From: Nonomuraea montanisoli
GTDB taxonomy: Bacteria > Actinomycetota > Actinomycetes > Streptosporangiales > Streptosporangiaceae
Assembly (NCBI RefSeq): GCF_013363975.1
Contig: NZ_JABWGN010000004.1
Location: 1-64,000 of the forward strand
DNA: 64,000 nucleotides
Direction: 5' to 3'
Shown one piece after another: positions 25,801 through 35,760 of this stretch (the stretch's first letter is position 1; every line of letters begins with the position of its first letter). The notes under the pieces are model-generated. The model was not told the DNA's origin. It was given only the letters and a program-made list of their open reading frames with translations, and did not search any database. A program made the translations under genes and the position numbers.

Positions 25801-28290
25801 GAGGCGCTGAGCGGCGCGCTGCGCGGGCTGGCGGAGCTGGCCGACGGTGAGAACGCCGTCGACGCGGACATCTATCTCGTCTGGGAGGGCCAGCCGGAGG
25901 ATTCCGACGCGATGGCGGCCGCGCTGCACGAGGTCATCGCCGCGCACCCGCTGCCGAGCCAGGTCCGCAGGATCACCATCACCCTCGCCGGCCGTGGTGG
26001 AGCGGTGATGCACCACCACTTCACCTTCGGCCCGTCGGCCACCGGCATGGCCGAGCAGCGGCTGATCCGCGGCCTGCACCCCTACATCGCGCAGCGCATG
26101 CAACTGGAGCGGCTGAGCAGGTTCGACCTCACCCGGCTCCCGTCCACGGACGAGGAGGTCTACCTCTTCCAGTGCGTGGCGCGGGGGAACCCGTCCGACG
26201 ACCGCCTCATCGCGTTCGCCCAGGTACGCGACCTGACCGAGCTGCGTGACCACGACGGCCGGCTCGTCGCGCTGCCGACGGCCGAGAACGCCGTCGCCGC
26301 CTGCGTCGACGCCATCCGCCGCGCGCAGGTGGGGCGGTCGGCCAGGAAGCACCCCGACACCAACCGGATCGTGATCTACGTCTGGCCCCCCAGCAACATC
26401 ACCCGGGCGGAGATCGAGACCATCGCCCGGCGCGTGCTGCCCACCACCACGGGCGCCGGCCTGGAGGAGACCCTGTTCATCGCGCGGCAACGCGACCCGC
26501 AGACCGGGCAGCTCACCAAGATCGCCGTGCGCGTCTCCCTCGACGCCACCGGGCGTCCCGAGCTGACCATCGGCGAGCCGTCGAACGAGCCCATCGAGCC
26601 GCTGGACGACTACCGGCAGAAGGTGCTGCGCGCGAGCAGCCGCAACACCGTCTACCCGTACGAGCTGACCGGCCTGCTCGGCGACTTCGCCGAGCACGAC
26701 CTCGACGACGACCACACGCTGGTGCCGGTCCAGCGGCCGAAGGGACGCAACACGGCGGCGATCGTCGCCGGTGTGGTCACCACGCCGACACCGCGCCACC
26801 CCGAAGGCATCACCAGAGTCGTGCTGCTCGGCGACCCGACGAAGTCGCTCGGCGCGCTGTCGGAGCCGGAGTGCCGCCGGGTGATCGCGGCGCTGGACCT
26901 CGCCGAGCGGATGGGCGTACCGCTGGAGTGGTACGCGCTGTCGGCCGGAGCCCGGATCTCGATGGAATCGGGCACGGAGAACATGGACTGGGTGGCCGCG
27001 GCGCTCAAGCGGATCGTGGAGTTCACTCAGGACGGCGGCGAGATCAACATCGTCGTCGCGGGCATCAACGTCGGCGCGCAACCGTACTGGAACGCCGAGG
27101 CGACGATGCTCATGCACACCAAGGGCATCCTCGTGATGACCCCCGACTCGGCCATGGTGCTCACCGGCAAGCAGTCCCTCGACTTCTCCGGCGGCGTGTC
27201 GGCCGAGGACAACTTCGGCATCGGCGGCTACGACCGCGTGATGGGCCCCAACGGGCAGGCGCAGTACTGGGCGCCGGACCTGGCCGCCGCGCGCGACGTG
27301 CTGATGTCGCACTACGACCACACCTACGTGGCGCCGGGCGAGCGGACACCGCGACGGACGACGACCACCGACCCCGTCGACCGCGACATCTCGACCTTCC
27401 CGCACTCCGTGGAGGGCAGCGACTTCACCACCGTCGGCGAGATCTTCTCCGCCGAGATCAACCCGGACCGCAAGAAGCCGTTCGACATCCGCACCGTCAT
27501 GCGGGCGCTGTCCGACCAGGACCACCCGACGCTGGAACGCTGGGCGGGCATGTCCGGCGCGGAGACCGCGGCGGTGCAGGACGCGCATCTCGGCGGCAGG
27601 CCGGTGTGCCTGCTCGGCATCGAGTCACGGCCGATCCCCCGGCACGGCTTCCCGCCCACCGACGGCCCGGACACCTACACCGCTGGCACGCTGTTCCCGC
27701 GCTCGTCCAAGAAGGCCGCGCGGGCGATCAACGCGGCCAGCGGCAACCGGCCTCTGGTGGTGCTGGCCAACCTGTCGGGCTTCGACGGCTCGCCGGAGTC
27801 CATGCGCAAGCTGCAACTGGAGTACGGCGCCGAGATCGGCCGCGCGATCGTCAACTTCCGCGGCCCCATCGTGTTCTGCGTGATCTCGCGCTACCACGGC
27901 GGCGCGTTCGTGGTGTTCTCCAAGGCGCTGAACCCGGACATGACCGTGCTCGCCCTGGAAGGGTCGTTCGCCTCGGTGCTCGGCGGCGCCCCCGCCGCCG
28001 CGGTGGTGTTCTCCGGCGACGTCAACGCCCGCACCGCGGCGGACCCGCGCGTGCGGGACCTGGAGGCCCGTGTCGCGGCCGCCACCGGCACCGACCGCGC
28101 CGCGTTGGCCGCGGAGCTCGACGAGCTCCGTTCGGCGGTCCGCGCGGAGAAGCTCAGCGAGGTGGCAGCCGAGTTCGACCGCGTGCACAACATCCGGCGC
28201 GCGGTCGAGGTGGGCTCCGTCGACGCCGTCATCCGCGCCGAGGAGCTTCGCCCACGGATCATCGAGGCCATCGAGTCGCGCCTGCGCTGA
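22831..28290 (+). CDS. Single-chain multidomain acyl/acetyl-CoA carboxylase (eukaryotic-type architecture)
   Basis: 1819 residues. Order: biotin carboxylase from VAIVNRGEAAMRLIHAV, with the ATP-grasp loop KATAGGGGRGIRV near residue 168 and EVNTRLQVEHPITE; biotin carrier with VLVLESMKMETV, biotinyl Lys about residue 621 in an S-M-K-M context rather than A-M-K-M; a long central region including RGLHPYIAQRMQLERLSRFDL and LIAFAQVRDLT, as in the eukaryotic ACC central domain; and C-terminal carboxyltransferase halves with LVVLANLSGFDGSPESMRK and RYHGGAFVVFSKALNPDM. Predicted reaction: ATP-dependent carboxylation of an acyl-CoA to (alkyl)malonyl-CoA. GTG start with AGGAGGG site at 22814. Usual actinobacterial enzymes are split AccA/AccD complexes, so this is unusual. 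Acyl specificity is unknown. Confidence 0.9.
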   Translation: MFSRVAIVNRGEAAMRLIHAVRDIAAETGTRIETVALHTDVDSTAKFVREADIAYDLGPASARPYLDLKVLERALVETGADAAWVGWGFVAEDPAFAQLCEKAGVTFIGPSPEAMRKLGDKIGAKLIAEEVGVPVAPWSRGAVESLDAALAAATEIGYPLMLKATAGGGGRGIRVITNEAELADAYERTSQEAARAFGSGVVFLERLVTGARHVEVQVIADGQGTAWALGVRDCSVQRRNQKVIEESASPVLSPAQTAELKASAERLAVAVGYRGAATVEFLYHPGDELFAFLEVNTRLQVEHPITEATTGFDLVKAQLHVASGGRLEGSPPAERGHAVEARLNAEDPDRDFAPSPGRIARLDLPAGPGIRVDTGVSEGDTIPADFDSMIAKIIAYGRDRDEALGRLRRAMAQTTVIIEGGATNKSFVLDLLDQPEVIDASADTGWIDRVRGQGGLISHRHSAVALAAAAIDAYEEEERAERQRLLSTAFGGRPQVQHKSGRPLDLRLRGVGYRARVARVGARRFRVGVEAGDDARTFDVELDRFDRHAGHIIVNGVRYRLLTGTHGPIHLVEVDGVTHRISRDEGGVVRSPAPALVVATPLKAGAEVEAGAPVLVLESMKMETVLRAPFKARLKECVVSVGSQVETGAPLLRLEPLADAEAEDTSAATAAHLDLPAPPGQITARQRAERGHEDLRSLLLGFDVDPHDEQRVLDDYLAARRAVTEDGHRPLAEELDLIEVFTDLAELSRNRPAGEDGGGDDHVRSPREYFHTYLQSLDVERAGLPQTFQAKLAKVLRHYGVTELKRTKELEAAVFRIFLAQRRASADAAVVATLLRAWLRETPPDEALREPAGLALERLLAATQVRFPVVSDLARGVVYAWFGQPLLRRNRARVYANVRKHLRHLDTHPDAPDRAERIAEMVRSTEPLVRLLGQRLVRDDVDNAVMLEVLTRRYYGNKELTGVRTSETAGCTFVIAGRVDSCVVSCAVSFEALSGALRGLAELADGENAVDADIYLVWEGQPEDSDAMAAALHEVIAAHPLPSQVRRITITLAGRGGAVMHHHFTFGPSATGMAEQRLIRGLHPYIAQRMQLERLSRFDLTRLPSTDEEVYLFQCVARGNPSDDRLIAFAQVRDLTELRDHDGRLVALPTAENAVAACVDAIRRAQVGRSARKHPDTNRIVIYVWPPSNITRAEIETIARRVLPTTTGAGLEETLFIARQRDPQTGQLTKIAVRVSLDATGRPELTIGEPSNEPIEPLDDYRQKVLRASSRNTVYPYELTGLLGDFAEHDLDDDHTLVPVQRPKGRNTAAIVAGVVTTPTPRHPEGITRVVLLGDPTKSLGALSEPECRRVIAALDLAERMGVPLEWYALSAGARISMESGTENMDWVAAALKRIVEFTQDGGEINIVVAGINVGAQPYWNAEATMLMHTKGILVMTPDSAMVLTGKQSLDFSGGVSAEDNFGIGGYDRVMGPNGQAQYWAPDLAAARDVLMSHYDHTYVAPGERTPRRTTTTDPVDRDISTFPHSVEGSDFTTVGEIFSAEINPDRKKPFDIRTVMRALSDQDHPTLERWAGMSGAETAAVQDAHLGGRPVCLLGIESRPIPRHGFPPTDGPDTYTAGTLFPRSSKKAARAINAASGNRPLVVLANLSGFDGSPESMRKLQLEYGAEIGRAIVNFRGPIVFCVISRYHGGAFVVFSKALNPDMTVLALEGSFASVLGGAPAAAVVFSGDVNARTAADPRVRDLEARVAAATGTDRAALAAELDELRSAVRAEKLSEVAAEFDRVHNIRRAVEVGSVDAVIRAEELRPRIIEAIESRLR

Positions 28291-28318
28291 CCCCCGCCCC
28301 GCTTGCTCGGCCTCTGCC

Positions 28319-28346
28319 GGCCCCGGTCGCCACGGCGACCGGGGCC
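28319..28346. terminator. Intrinsic terminator-like hairpin
   Basis: Perfect 13-bp arms GGCCCCGGTCGCC and GGCGACCGGGGCC with a two-base centre, 29 bp after the carboxylase stop and 28 bp before the convergent carbonic anhydrase stop. Likely terminates both transcripts; no T-tract, as is usual in actinomycetes. Confidence 0.8.
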
Positions 28347-28373
28347 TCCCGGGCTCCCTCCTGGGGACGCGGG

Positions 28374-29093
28374 TCAGACGAGGCGGGTGACCTCGCCGGT
28401 GTCGATCGAGTAGTAGGCGCCGACGACCTTGAGCTTGCCCTTGGCGATGCGCGGGGCGAAGAGCTTGTCCTTCTTGAGCCGGCTCACGACGTCGACGGTG
28501 TTGACGCGGATCATCTTGTCGACGTCGCCGCCCGAACGCGTGTAGGCCGACCGCAGCGACGAAGCGATGGTGCTCAGCTCGCCGGGCAGCTTCTTGTGCT
28601 GGTGCAGGGATTCCGCGGCGGCGGTGACTGCCCCGCAGCGCTGGTGACCGAGCACGACGACAAGCGGGGTGCCGAGCTCCGCCGGCCCGTACTCGGCGGC
28701 GCCCGTCACCAGCGGGTCAATGGTCTGCCCGGCCGTCCGCACCACGAACAGGTCGCCCAGTCCGGTGTCGAAGACCAACTCGGGAGCGACCCGCGAGTCG
28801 ATGCACGAGAACACGACCGCGAACGGGTCCTGCTTCTGCGCCACCTCCTTGCGCCTGGCGGCGTCCTGGTGGGGATGGGTGGTGGTGCCGTCCACCCAGC
28901 GGCGGTTCCCCTCGCGCAGGGCCGCCCACGCCTCGTCCGGAGTGGACGGCCGCCGGTCCGGCGGGGTGTCGTCCGACGGCTCGGCAACATGGGCGAAAGC
29001 GGCGGTTCCCAGGGATGTCACGCCGGCCAGGAGGCCGCCGGCCACGACGCCGGCGCGCAGCAGCGCCCGGCGGTTGATCATGTTATTGGGCAT
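28374..29093 (-). CDS. Tat-exported beta-carbonic anhydrase
   Basis: 239 residues. Zinc site of the beta class: FSCIDSRV (C-x-D-x-R) and LGHQRCGAV (H-x-x-C). The N-terminus MINRRALLRAGVVAGGLLAGVTSLGTAAFAHVA is a twin-arginine signal, so the enzyme is likely exported folded with zinc. Reaction: interconversion of CO2 and bicarbonate. It is convergent with the carboxylase, which consumes bicarbonate, but the locations differ (outside versus cytoplasm), so a direct supply role is doubtful. Confidence 0.92.
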   Translation of the reverse strand: MPNNMINRRALLRAGVVAGGLLAGVTSLGTAAFAHVAEPSDDTPPDRRPSTPDEAWAALREGNRRWVDGTTTHPHQDAARRKEVAQKQDPFAVVFSCIDSRVAPELVFDTGLGDLFVVRTAGQTIDPLVTGAAEYGPAELGTPLVVVLGHQRCGAVTAAAESLHQHKKLPGELSTIASSLRSAYTRSGGDVDKMIRVNTVDVVSRLKKDKLFAPRIAKGKLKVVGAYYSIDTGEVTRLV

Positions 29094-29226
29094 GAGACAG
29101 GAGTATCCGCCGACTCGTGGCGGCGCGCCAGGATATGTAACAGTGATCACATCCGGTCCTGCCGGCCCGCCCGGCGCGCGGATTTACGCGCGCCGGAGGG
29201 GGCGTGACGGCCGCCAGGGCGGCGGG

Positions 29227-30777
29227 TCAGCAGGTGGAGTTGGACTGGGTGAGCAGGCCGAGCCGCCAGGGCAGCGAGTTGTAGTCGCCTCCCGCGCCCG
29301 GGTCCAGCCCCTGGTAGAGGTAGCGCAGGTTGCAGGGGCTGATGGTGAGCGTCTGGTCGTTGCCGTCGCGGATCATCTCGCCGTGGCTGATGTCGCGGGT
29401 CCAGGCGGCGCCGTCGAAGGTGACGTTGTTCGCGCGGGCGAACGGGTTGCTCTCGGTGGCCGCCAGCGGCGTCCACGTCCCGGCGATGCCGCTCGACGTC
29501 CACGAGCGGAACCAGCGCCTGCCGTCGCTGCCGATGGCCTCCACGAGCAGCAGGTACTGGTTCGCGCCCTTGACCTTGTAGACGTTGCTCGCCTCGAACA
29601 GGGCGTTCCGGTTGGCGTCCCGCATCGCGATGACCGGCTGGGAGAAGCCGTTCGGGAAGTTCGCGACGCTCGTCTGCGAGCGGTACAGGTGGCCGTTGTC
29701 GTCGGAGGAGAACAGGTGGCAGTTCACCGAGTCGCAGATGACCCACATGTCGACCCAGTAGCCGTTGCCGATGTTCTGTCGGATGATGTCGGGCATGCCG
29801 GAGTAGAAGTGCTTCGGCGCGCTCCAGGAGCGCGGGTTGCCGATGTCGGTGGTCGTCGAGTACGAGGCGTTGCCGGTCTGGTAGACGAGGTACCACAGGT
29901 TCTGCGGGGCGAAGTAGAACACCTGCGGGGCCGCCCGGTAGCCGGTGCCGATCCCGCTCTGGTCGAGGTAGTACTGCGGCGCCGAGGCGGCCTGCGACCA
30001 GTCGGTGAAGCTCGTGTAGACGAGGTTGTAGCCGGAGGCGCTGGCCGTGCTGGCGAAGACGTGCCACTTGCCGTTGTGGTAGACGACCGACGGGTCCTTG
30101 ATGCCGGCGATGGTGTGCGTGGCGTCCGACCTGGGCGCGAGGAGCGCGCCGCTGGAACGCCACCGGAAGCTGGCGGGGAGCGTCCCGGTGCCGCCGGTCG
30201 GCGTGGGGGTGGGCGTGGGCGTGGGTGTCGGGGTCGGGGTCGGGGTGCCGGGGGTGCCCGTGCAGGCCACGCCGTTGAGGGTGAACGCGGCGGGCGCGGG
30301 GTTGGAGCCGCTCCAGGAGGCGTTGAAGCCGAAGCTGACGCTGCCGCCGGAGGCGATGACGGCGTTGTAGCCGGCGTTGGTCACCGTCACCGACGCGCCG
30401 GACTGGGCCACGGTGCCGTTCCAGAGCTGGGTGATCTGCTGTCCCCCGGTGAAGGACCAGGCCAGCCGCCAGCCGTTCACCGCGTCTCCGAGATTGTTGA
30501 TCGTGACGTTGCCGGTGAAGCCGCCCTGCCACTGCGAGCCGACGGCGTAGTCCACCTTGCACGCCACCGCGGCCTGCGCGCTCGGCATGTTGGCGACGCC
30601 GACCCAGGCCAGGAGCAGGACCGGGACCGCGCCGATCGCGAGCCGGCGCCGGACGCCCAGCCGGGCGGACGCCGCGGGTGCGGCCGAGGTGGGCTCGGGA
30701 GCCCCCTCGGCCGGAGCCGGCCGAGGGGCTGTGGCGTCGGGGTGGCGCGGCGTGCGGGGGCGCCAGGGTAAGCGCAT
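29227..30777 (-). CDS. Secreted GH62 alpha-L-arabinofuranosidase with CBM2
   Basis: 516 residues. A long basic N-region precedes the signal helix (VRRRLAIGAVPVLLLAWVGVANMPSAQA). Then CBM2 (residues ~72-170: VDYAVGSQWQGGFTGNVTINN ... NGWRLAWSF), a Pro-Thr linker of (PT)n, and the GH62 beta-propeller from ASFRWRSSGALLAPRSDATHTIAGIKDPSVVYHNGKWHVFAS to LLTQSNSTC. GH62 enzymes remove arabinose side chains from xylan. GAGGAGAC ribosome site. Same strand as the GH10 gene 48 bp upstream, so probably one operon. Confidence 0.95.
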   Translation of the reverse strand: MRLPWRPRTPRHPDATAPRPAPAEGAPEPTSAAPAASARLGVRRRLAIGAVPVLLLAWVGVANMPSAQAAVACKVDYAVGSQWQGGFTGNVTINNLGDAVNGWRLAWSFTGGQQITQLWNGTVAQSGASVTVTNAGYNAVIASGGSVSFGFNASWSGSNPAPAAFTLNGVACTGTPGTPTPTPTPTPTPTPTPTGGTGTLPASFRWRSSGALLAPRSDATHTIAGIKDPSVVYHNGKWHVFASTASASGYNLVYTSFTDWSQAASAPQYYLDQSGIGTGYRAAPQVFYFAPQNLWYLVYQTGNASYSTTTDIGNPRSWSAPKHFYSGMPDIIRQNIGNGYWVDMWVICDSVNCHLFSSDDNGHLYRSQTSVANFPNGFSQPVIAMRDANRNALFEASNVYKVKGANQYLLLVEAIGSDGRRWFRSWTSSGIAGTWTPLAATESNPFARANNVTFDGAAWTRDISHGEMIRDGNDQTLTISPCNLRYLYQGLDPGAGGDYNSLPWRLGLLTQSNSTC

Positions 30778-30825
30778 CTGTCGTCTCCTCGTCGTCCGGG
30801 GTCCGGCCGGTCGGGCTCGCGGGGG

Positions 30826-32800
<1,975 letters not shown>

Positions 32801-34126
32801 ATGCGTACCCGCACGAGCCGGTTGGCGGCCGTCCTGGTGTCCCTGACGTCGATGATCGTCGCGGGCCTGTTCCTGGTGGGCCGGCCCGCCGGCGCCGCGT
32901 CGCTGACCCGGGTGACCAACTTCGGCACCAACCCGACGAACCTCAACATGTACCTCTACGTCCCCGACACCGTCGCGGCGCGCCCGGCCCTGCTCCTCAT
33001 GGTCCACTACTGCACCGGCTCGGCCGCGGGGGTCTTCAACGGCGTCGGCCACGACTACGTCACCGCCGCCGACCGGTACGGGTACGTCATCGTGGTCCCC
33101 GAGGCGACCCGCGACGGGCACTGCTTCGACGTGTCCACGCCCGCCGCGCTCCGGCGCGACGGCGGCGGCGACTCGACCGGCATCATGGCGATGGTCGCCT
33201 ACGCCCGGCAGCGCTACAACGTGGACCCCGCCCGGATCGTGGTCAGCGGCTTCTCCTCCGGCGCGATGATGACCAACGTCCTGGCCGCCGAGTACCCGGA
33301 CGTGTTCGCCGCCGGCGCGGCGTTCTCCGGCGTACCGGCCGGATGCTTCGCCACCACCGACGGATCCCTGTGGAACAGCCAGTGCTCGGGCGGCAATCTC
33401 ATCAGGACCCCGCAGCAGTGGGGCGACCGGGCGCGGGCGATGCATCCCGGCTACGCGGGCCGCTACCCGCGGATGCAGCTCTGGCACGGCACCGTGGACA
33501 CCACGCTGGCCTACCCGAACTTCGGCGAAGAGATCAAGCAGTGGACGAACCTGAACGGGGTGAGCCAGACGCCGGTCTCCACCGACCAGCCGCGCGCGGG
33601 CTGGACACGCACCCGGTACGGGACCGCCGGCACCCGGGCCACCGTCGAGGGCGTCAGCATCGCGGGCTACGGCCACTCCCTGCCGACGGACGGCATCCTG
33701 GCCTACGCCATCGCCTTCCTCGGCCTCGACGGCGGCGGCACGCCCCCGACACCGACACCGACGCCGACTCCCACCCCGACACCGACCCCGCCGCCCGGGG
33801 GCGGGCAGGGCGCCTGCCGGGTCGGCGCCGCCGTCAACGCCTGGGGCACCGGCCTGACGGAGAACCTCACCATCACCAACACCGGCTCCACCGCCGTGAA
33901 CGGCTGGTCGCTCGCGTTCACGCTCGCCGCCGGGCAGACGATCACCTCCGGGTGGAACGCCACGTTCACGCCGACCGGCGGCCGGGTCACGGCGGCCAAC
34001 CTCTCCTACAACGGCTCGCTACCGCCGGGCGGCTCGACCCAGATCGGCTTCCAGGCCACCCACACCGGCAACGCCGCCGCGGCCACCGCGTTCACCCTCA
34101 ACGGCGCCCCCTGCACCTCTCCCTGA
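32801..34126 (+). CDS. Secreted CE1 acetylxylan/feruloyl esterase with CBM2
   Basis: 441 residues. Signal peptide MRTRTSRLAAVLVSLTSMIVAGLFLVGRPAGAA. Catalytic domain of the PHB-depolymerase/CE1 type: MVHYCTGSAAG oxyanion region, nucleophile Ser in VVSGFSSGAMMTNVLA, His in IAGYGHSLPTDG. A (PT)n linker leads to a C-terminal CBM2 (ACRVGAAVNAWGTGLTENLTITN ... VNGWSLAFTLAAGQ). Removes acetyl or feruloyl substituents of xylan. GGAGGG ribosome site before the ATG at 32801. Divergent from the xylanase operon with which it shares control sites. Confidence 0.93.
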   Translation: MRTRTSRLAAVLVSLTSMIVAGLFLVGRPAGAASLTRVTNFGTNPTNLNMYLYVPDTVAARPALLLMVHYCTGSAAGVFNGVGHDYVTAADRYGYVIVVPEATRDGHCFDVSTPAALRRDGGGDSTGIMAMVAYARQRYNVDPARIVVSGFSSGAMMTNVLAAEYPDVFAAGAAFSGVPAGCFATTDGSLWNSQCSGGNLIRTPQQWGDRARAMHPGYAGRYPRMQLWHGTVDTTLAYPNFGEEIKQWTNLNGVSQTPVSTDQPRAGWTRTRYGTAGTRATVEGVSIAGYGHSLPTDGILAYAIAFLGLDGGGTPPTPTPTPTPTPTPTPPPGGGQGACRVGAAVNAWGTGLTENLTITNTGSTAVNGWSLAFTLAAGQTITSGWNATFTPTGGRVTAANLSYNGSLPPGGSTQIGFQATHTGNAAAATAFTLNGAPCTSP

Positions 34127-34568
34127 CGGGCGGCGCCGTCCGCCGGCACCGCCTCCACCCTCGCCACTGCGTCCACGCTGACCTCAGCACCACGGAGCGC
34201 AGCACCGCGTCACCGCAGCACCGCCTCCACCTCGGCACCGCGTTCACGTTCGCCCTCCAGCACCGCAGAGCCGCAGCACCGTCGGCACGCGTCCAACGCC
34301 AGCACGGCCTTTGCCGCGCCAGCACTCGGTCACCGTCAACGCGCCGCCCGTCGTCACCTGACGCGGGCGGCGTCCGAGCGGGAGTCGAGCGGGAGTCGAG
34401 CGCGCATCGGGCAGCGAACACAGGCGGCGTTCGAGCGCGCATCGGGCGGCGTCCGAGCATGGGCGGCCCTGGGTGCGTCGGGCCGTCGGCCTCACTACCT
34501 CGCCGCCTCACTGCCTCACTCAGCGTGCCCCACCGACCGCGGCGAGCTGCCCCGTCCCCGCCCCCGCG
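34127..34568. repeat. Gene-free region with degenerate direct repeats
   Basis: Two repeat families fill this 440-bp stretch. The left part (about 34140-34320) contains many CAGCACCG-type octamers. The right part (34371-34465) contains GGGAGTCGAGC repeated in tandem and a 17-bp direct repeat TCGAGCGCGCATCGGGC at 34396-34412 and 34431-34447. No plausible coding sequence: the frames through it lack ribosome sites. Confidence 0.6.
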
Positions 34569-35291
34569 TCATTGCGCGGCGACGCCGGAGTCGGCGAGGT
34601 CCGCGTCGATCACCTTCGTGAGCAGCGCCGCGGTCGCGTCGGCGACCTCCCGCACCACGGAGTCGTCCGGGACCGCGTCGTTCTCGAAGGCCCGCCGCAC
34701 GGTACGCGCGAGCAGGTCGGCCCGCCGCTCCCACTCGTCCTCGGAGGCGCGCTCGTCGTCGGAGGCGCGCAGGAAGCCCTCGAACGTGGCCTGGTAGGCG
34801 AAGCCGACCTCCTCCGCCCCCATGTCGTCGCGGAGCAGGCCGTGGCCGACCAGCAGGTCGAAGTAGCCGTGGGCCATCGCGGCGTGCCGCTCGTCGAGGG
34901 TGGCGGTCAGCTTGCCGATCAGGTCGGGGTCGGCCAGCAGGAAGCCGCGCAGCAGCGGCCGCCGCGCGATGGCCAGGAAGTAGACGCGCGCGAAGCGGTG
35001 GAGCAGGCAGGTGCGCGGGTCGTCCAGGAGGGCCTGCCGCAGTTCGTCCATCGCGAGGCAGACCTCGCGGGTGAAGACCGCGCCGAAGAGCTGCTCGCGG
35101 GTCTTCCAGTGCAGGTAGACGGTGCCCTTGCCGATCTCGGCCCCGGCCGCCACGTCGTCGATGGTCACGCGCCGGTAGCCGTGGCGCAGCAGCAGGCCGG
35201 CGGCCACGTCGAGGATGCGGGTGGCGCGTTCGGCCCGGTCGCGGGGGTCACGGAGTCGTTCCACGCGGCTCACCGTATGACCGGATGCCAC
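34569..35291 (-). CDS. TetR family transcriptional regulator
   Basis: 240 residues from a GTG at 35291 that has a GGAG site; in-frame GTGs at 35273 and 35264 are alternatives. HTH: ERATRILDVAAGLLLRHGYRRVTIDDVAAGAEIGKGTVYLHWKTREQLFGAVF. The C-terminal domain is of a type with several conserved Arg/Leu-rich helices and AMAHGYFDLLVGHGLL. No enzyme gene is adjacent on the same strand. An inverted repeat overlaps its promoter and start region, suggesting autoregulation. Confidence 0.88.
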   Translation of the reverse strand: MASGHTVSRVERLRDPRDRAERATRILDVAAGLLLRHGYRRVTIDDVAAGAEIGKGTVYLHWKTREQLFGAVFTREVCLAMDELRQALLDDPRTCLLHRFARVYFLAIARRPLLRGFLLADPDLIGKLTATLDERHAAMAHGYFDLLVGHGLLRDDMGAEEVGFAYQATFEGFLRASDDERASEDEWERRADLLARTVRRAFENDAVPDDSVVREVADATAALLTKVIDADLADSGVAAQ

Positions 35292-35300
35292 ATACGGTCA
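35273..35300. promoter_or_regulatory. Inverted repeats at the start of the TetR gene
   Basis: CCGTATG (35273-35279) and CATACGG (35291-35297) form a perfect 7-bp inverted repeat; interleaved TGACCG (35278-35283) and CGGTCA (35295-35300) form another. They cover the start region of the reverse-strand TetR gene, a plausible self-operator. Confidence 0.5.
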
Positions 35301-35760
35301 ATCTCCAGAAAGACGATCGACGGAATTTCATATTTGGTCATCACTCGTTGGTGTCGGAGACGGTCGAGTGGGGGGCGGGGGCTGATCGCGGCTTGGACGC
35401 TGCCGGCCGGGTGCCCTTTGGGCGGCGGCGCCGTGCCAGTGACCGGCCAACGGAACCACCAGGTACGTCGGGGCGACTTCCGTCCCAGCGACGTCACCCT
35501 GCTGCTCCTGGCGAACAGCGGCGTCGTGCGGCAGTCCCCGGAGGCGTTCCTGGCCGCCTCTCACCGCCTGCTCGCCTACTTCCTCCAGTCCTGGCGGCCC
35601 ACGGACGGCGCGCCGCCCCTCCCCCGGCCCGCACCGCTCCGCCTCGACGACCTTTACAGGCCTAACCGGCTGACCGGCGACCTCCGCCCGGGGCGCGCTC
35701 CCTACGCGAGACGCCTGCCCGTCTCCGTTCTCGGCCGGCACGGTCTCCATCCCCCGCCCC
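35301..35760 (+). pseudogene. TetR C-terminal-domain relic in a gene-free stretch
   Basis: Between about 35455 and 35666 one frame reads GDFRPSDVTLLLLANSGVVRQ, then ASHRLLAYFLQSWR and LRLDDLY, the closing helices of a TetR C-terminal domain (SbtR-like group). No HTH domain lies upstream in any frame: the preceding bases are low-complexity, and there is no credible start or ribosome site. It is best read as the remains of a deleted regulator. The rest of this 460-bp stretch shows nothing else. Confidence 0.55.

Noticed and set aside
22810..27588. A 1592-codon open frame on the minus strand
   Set aside because: It mirrors the carboxylase gene; long antisense frames are expected at this GC content, and it has no recognisable domain or ribosome site.
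28374..29093. Carbonic anhydrase as a dedicated bicarbonate supplier of the carboxylase
   Set aside because: It carries an export signal and is convergent with the carboxylase; the idea is kept only as a weak possibility.
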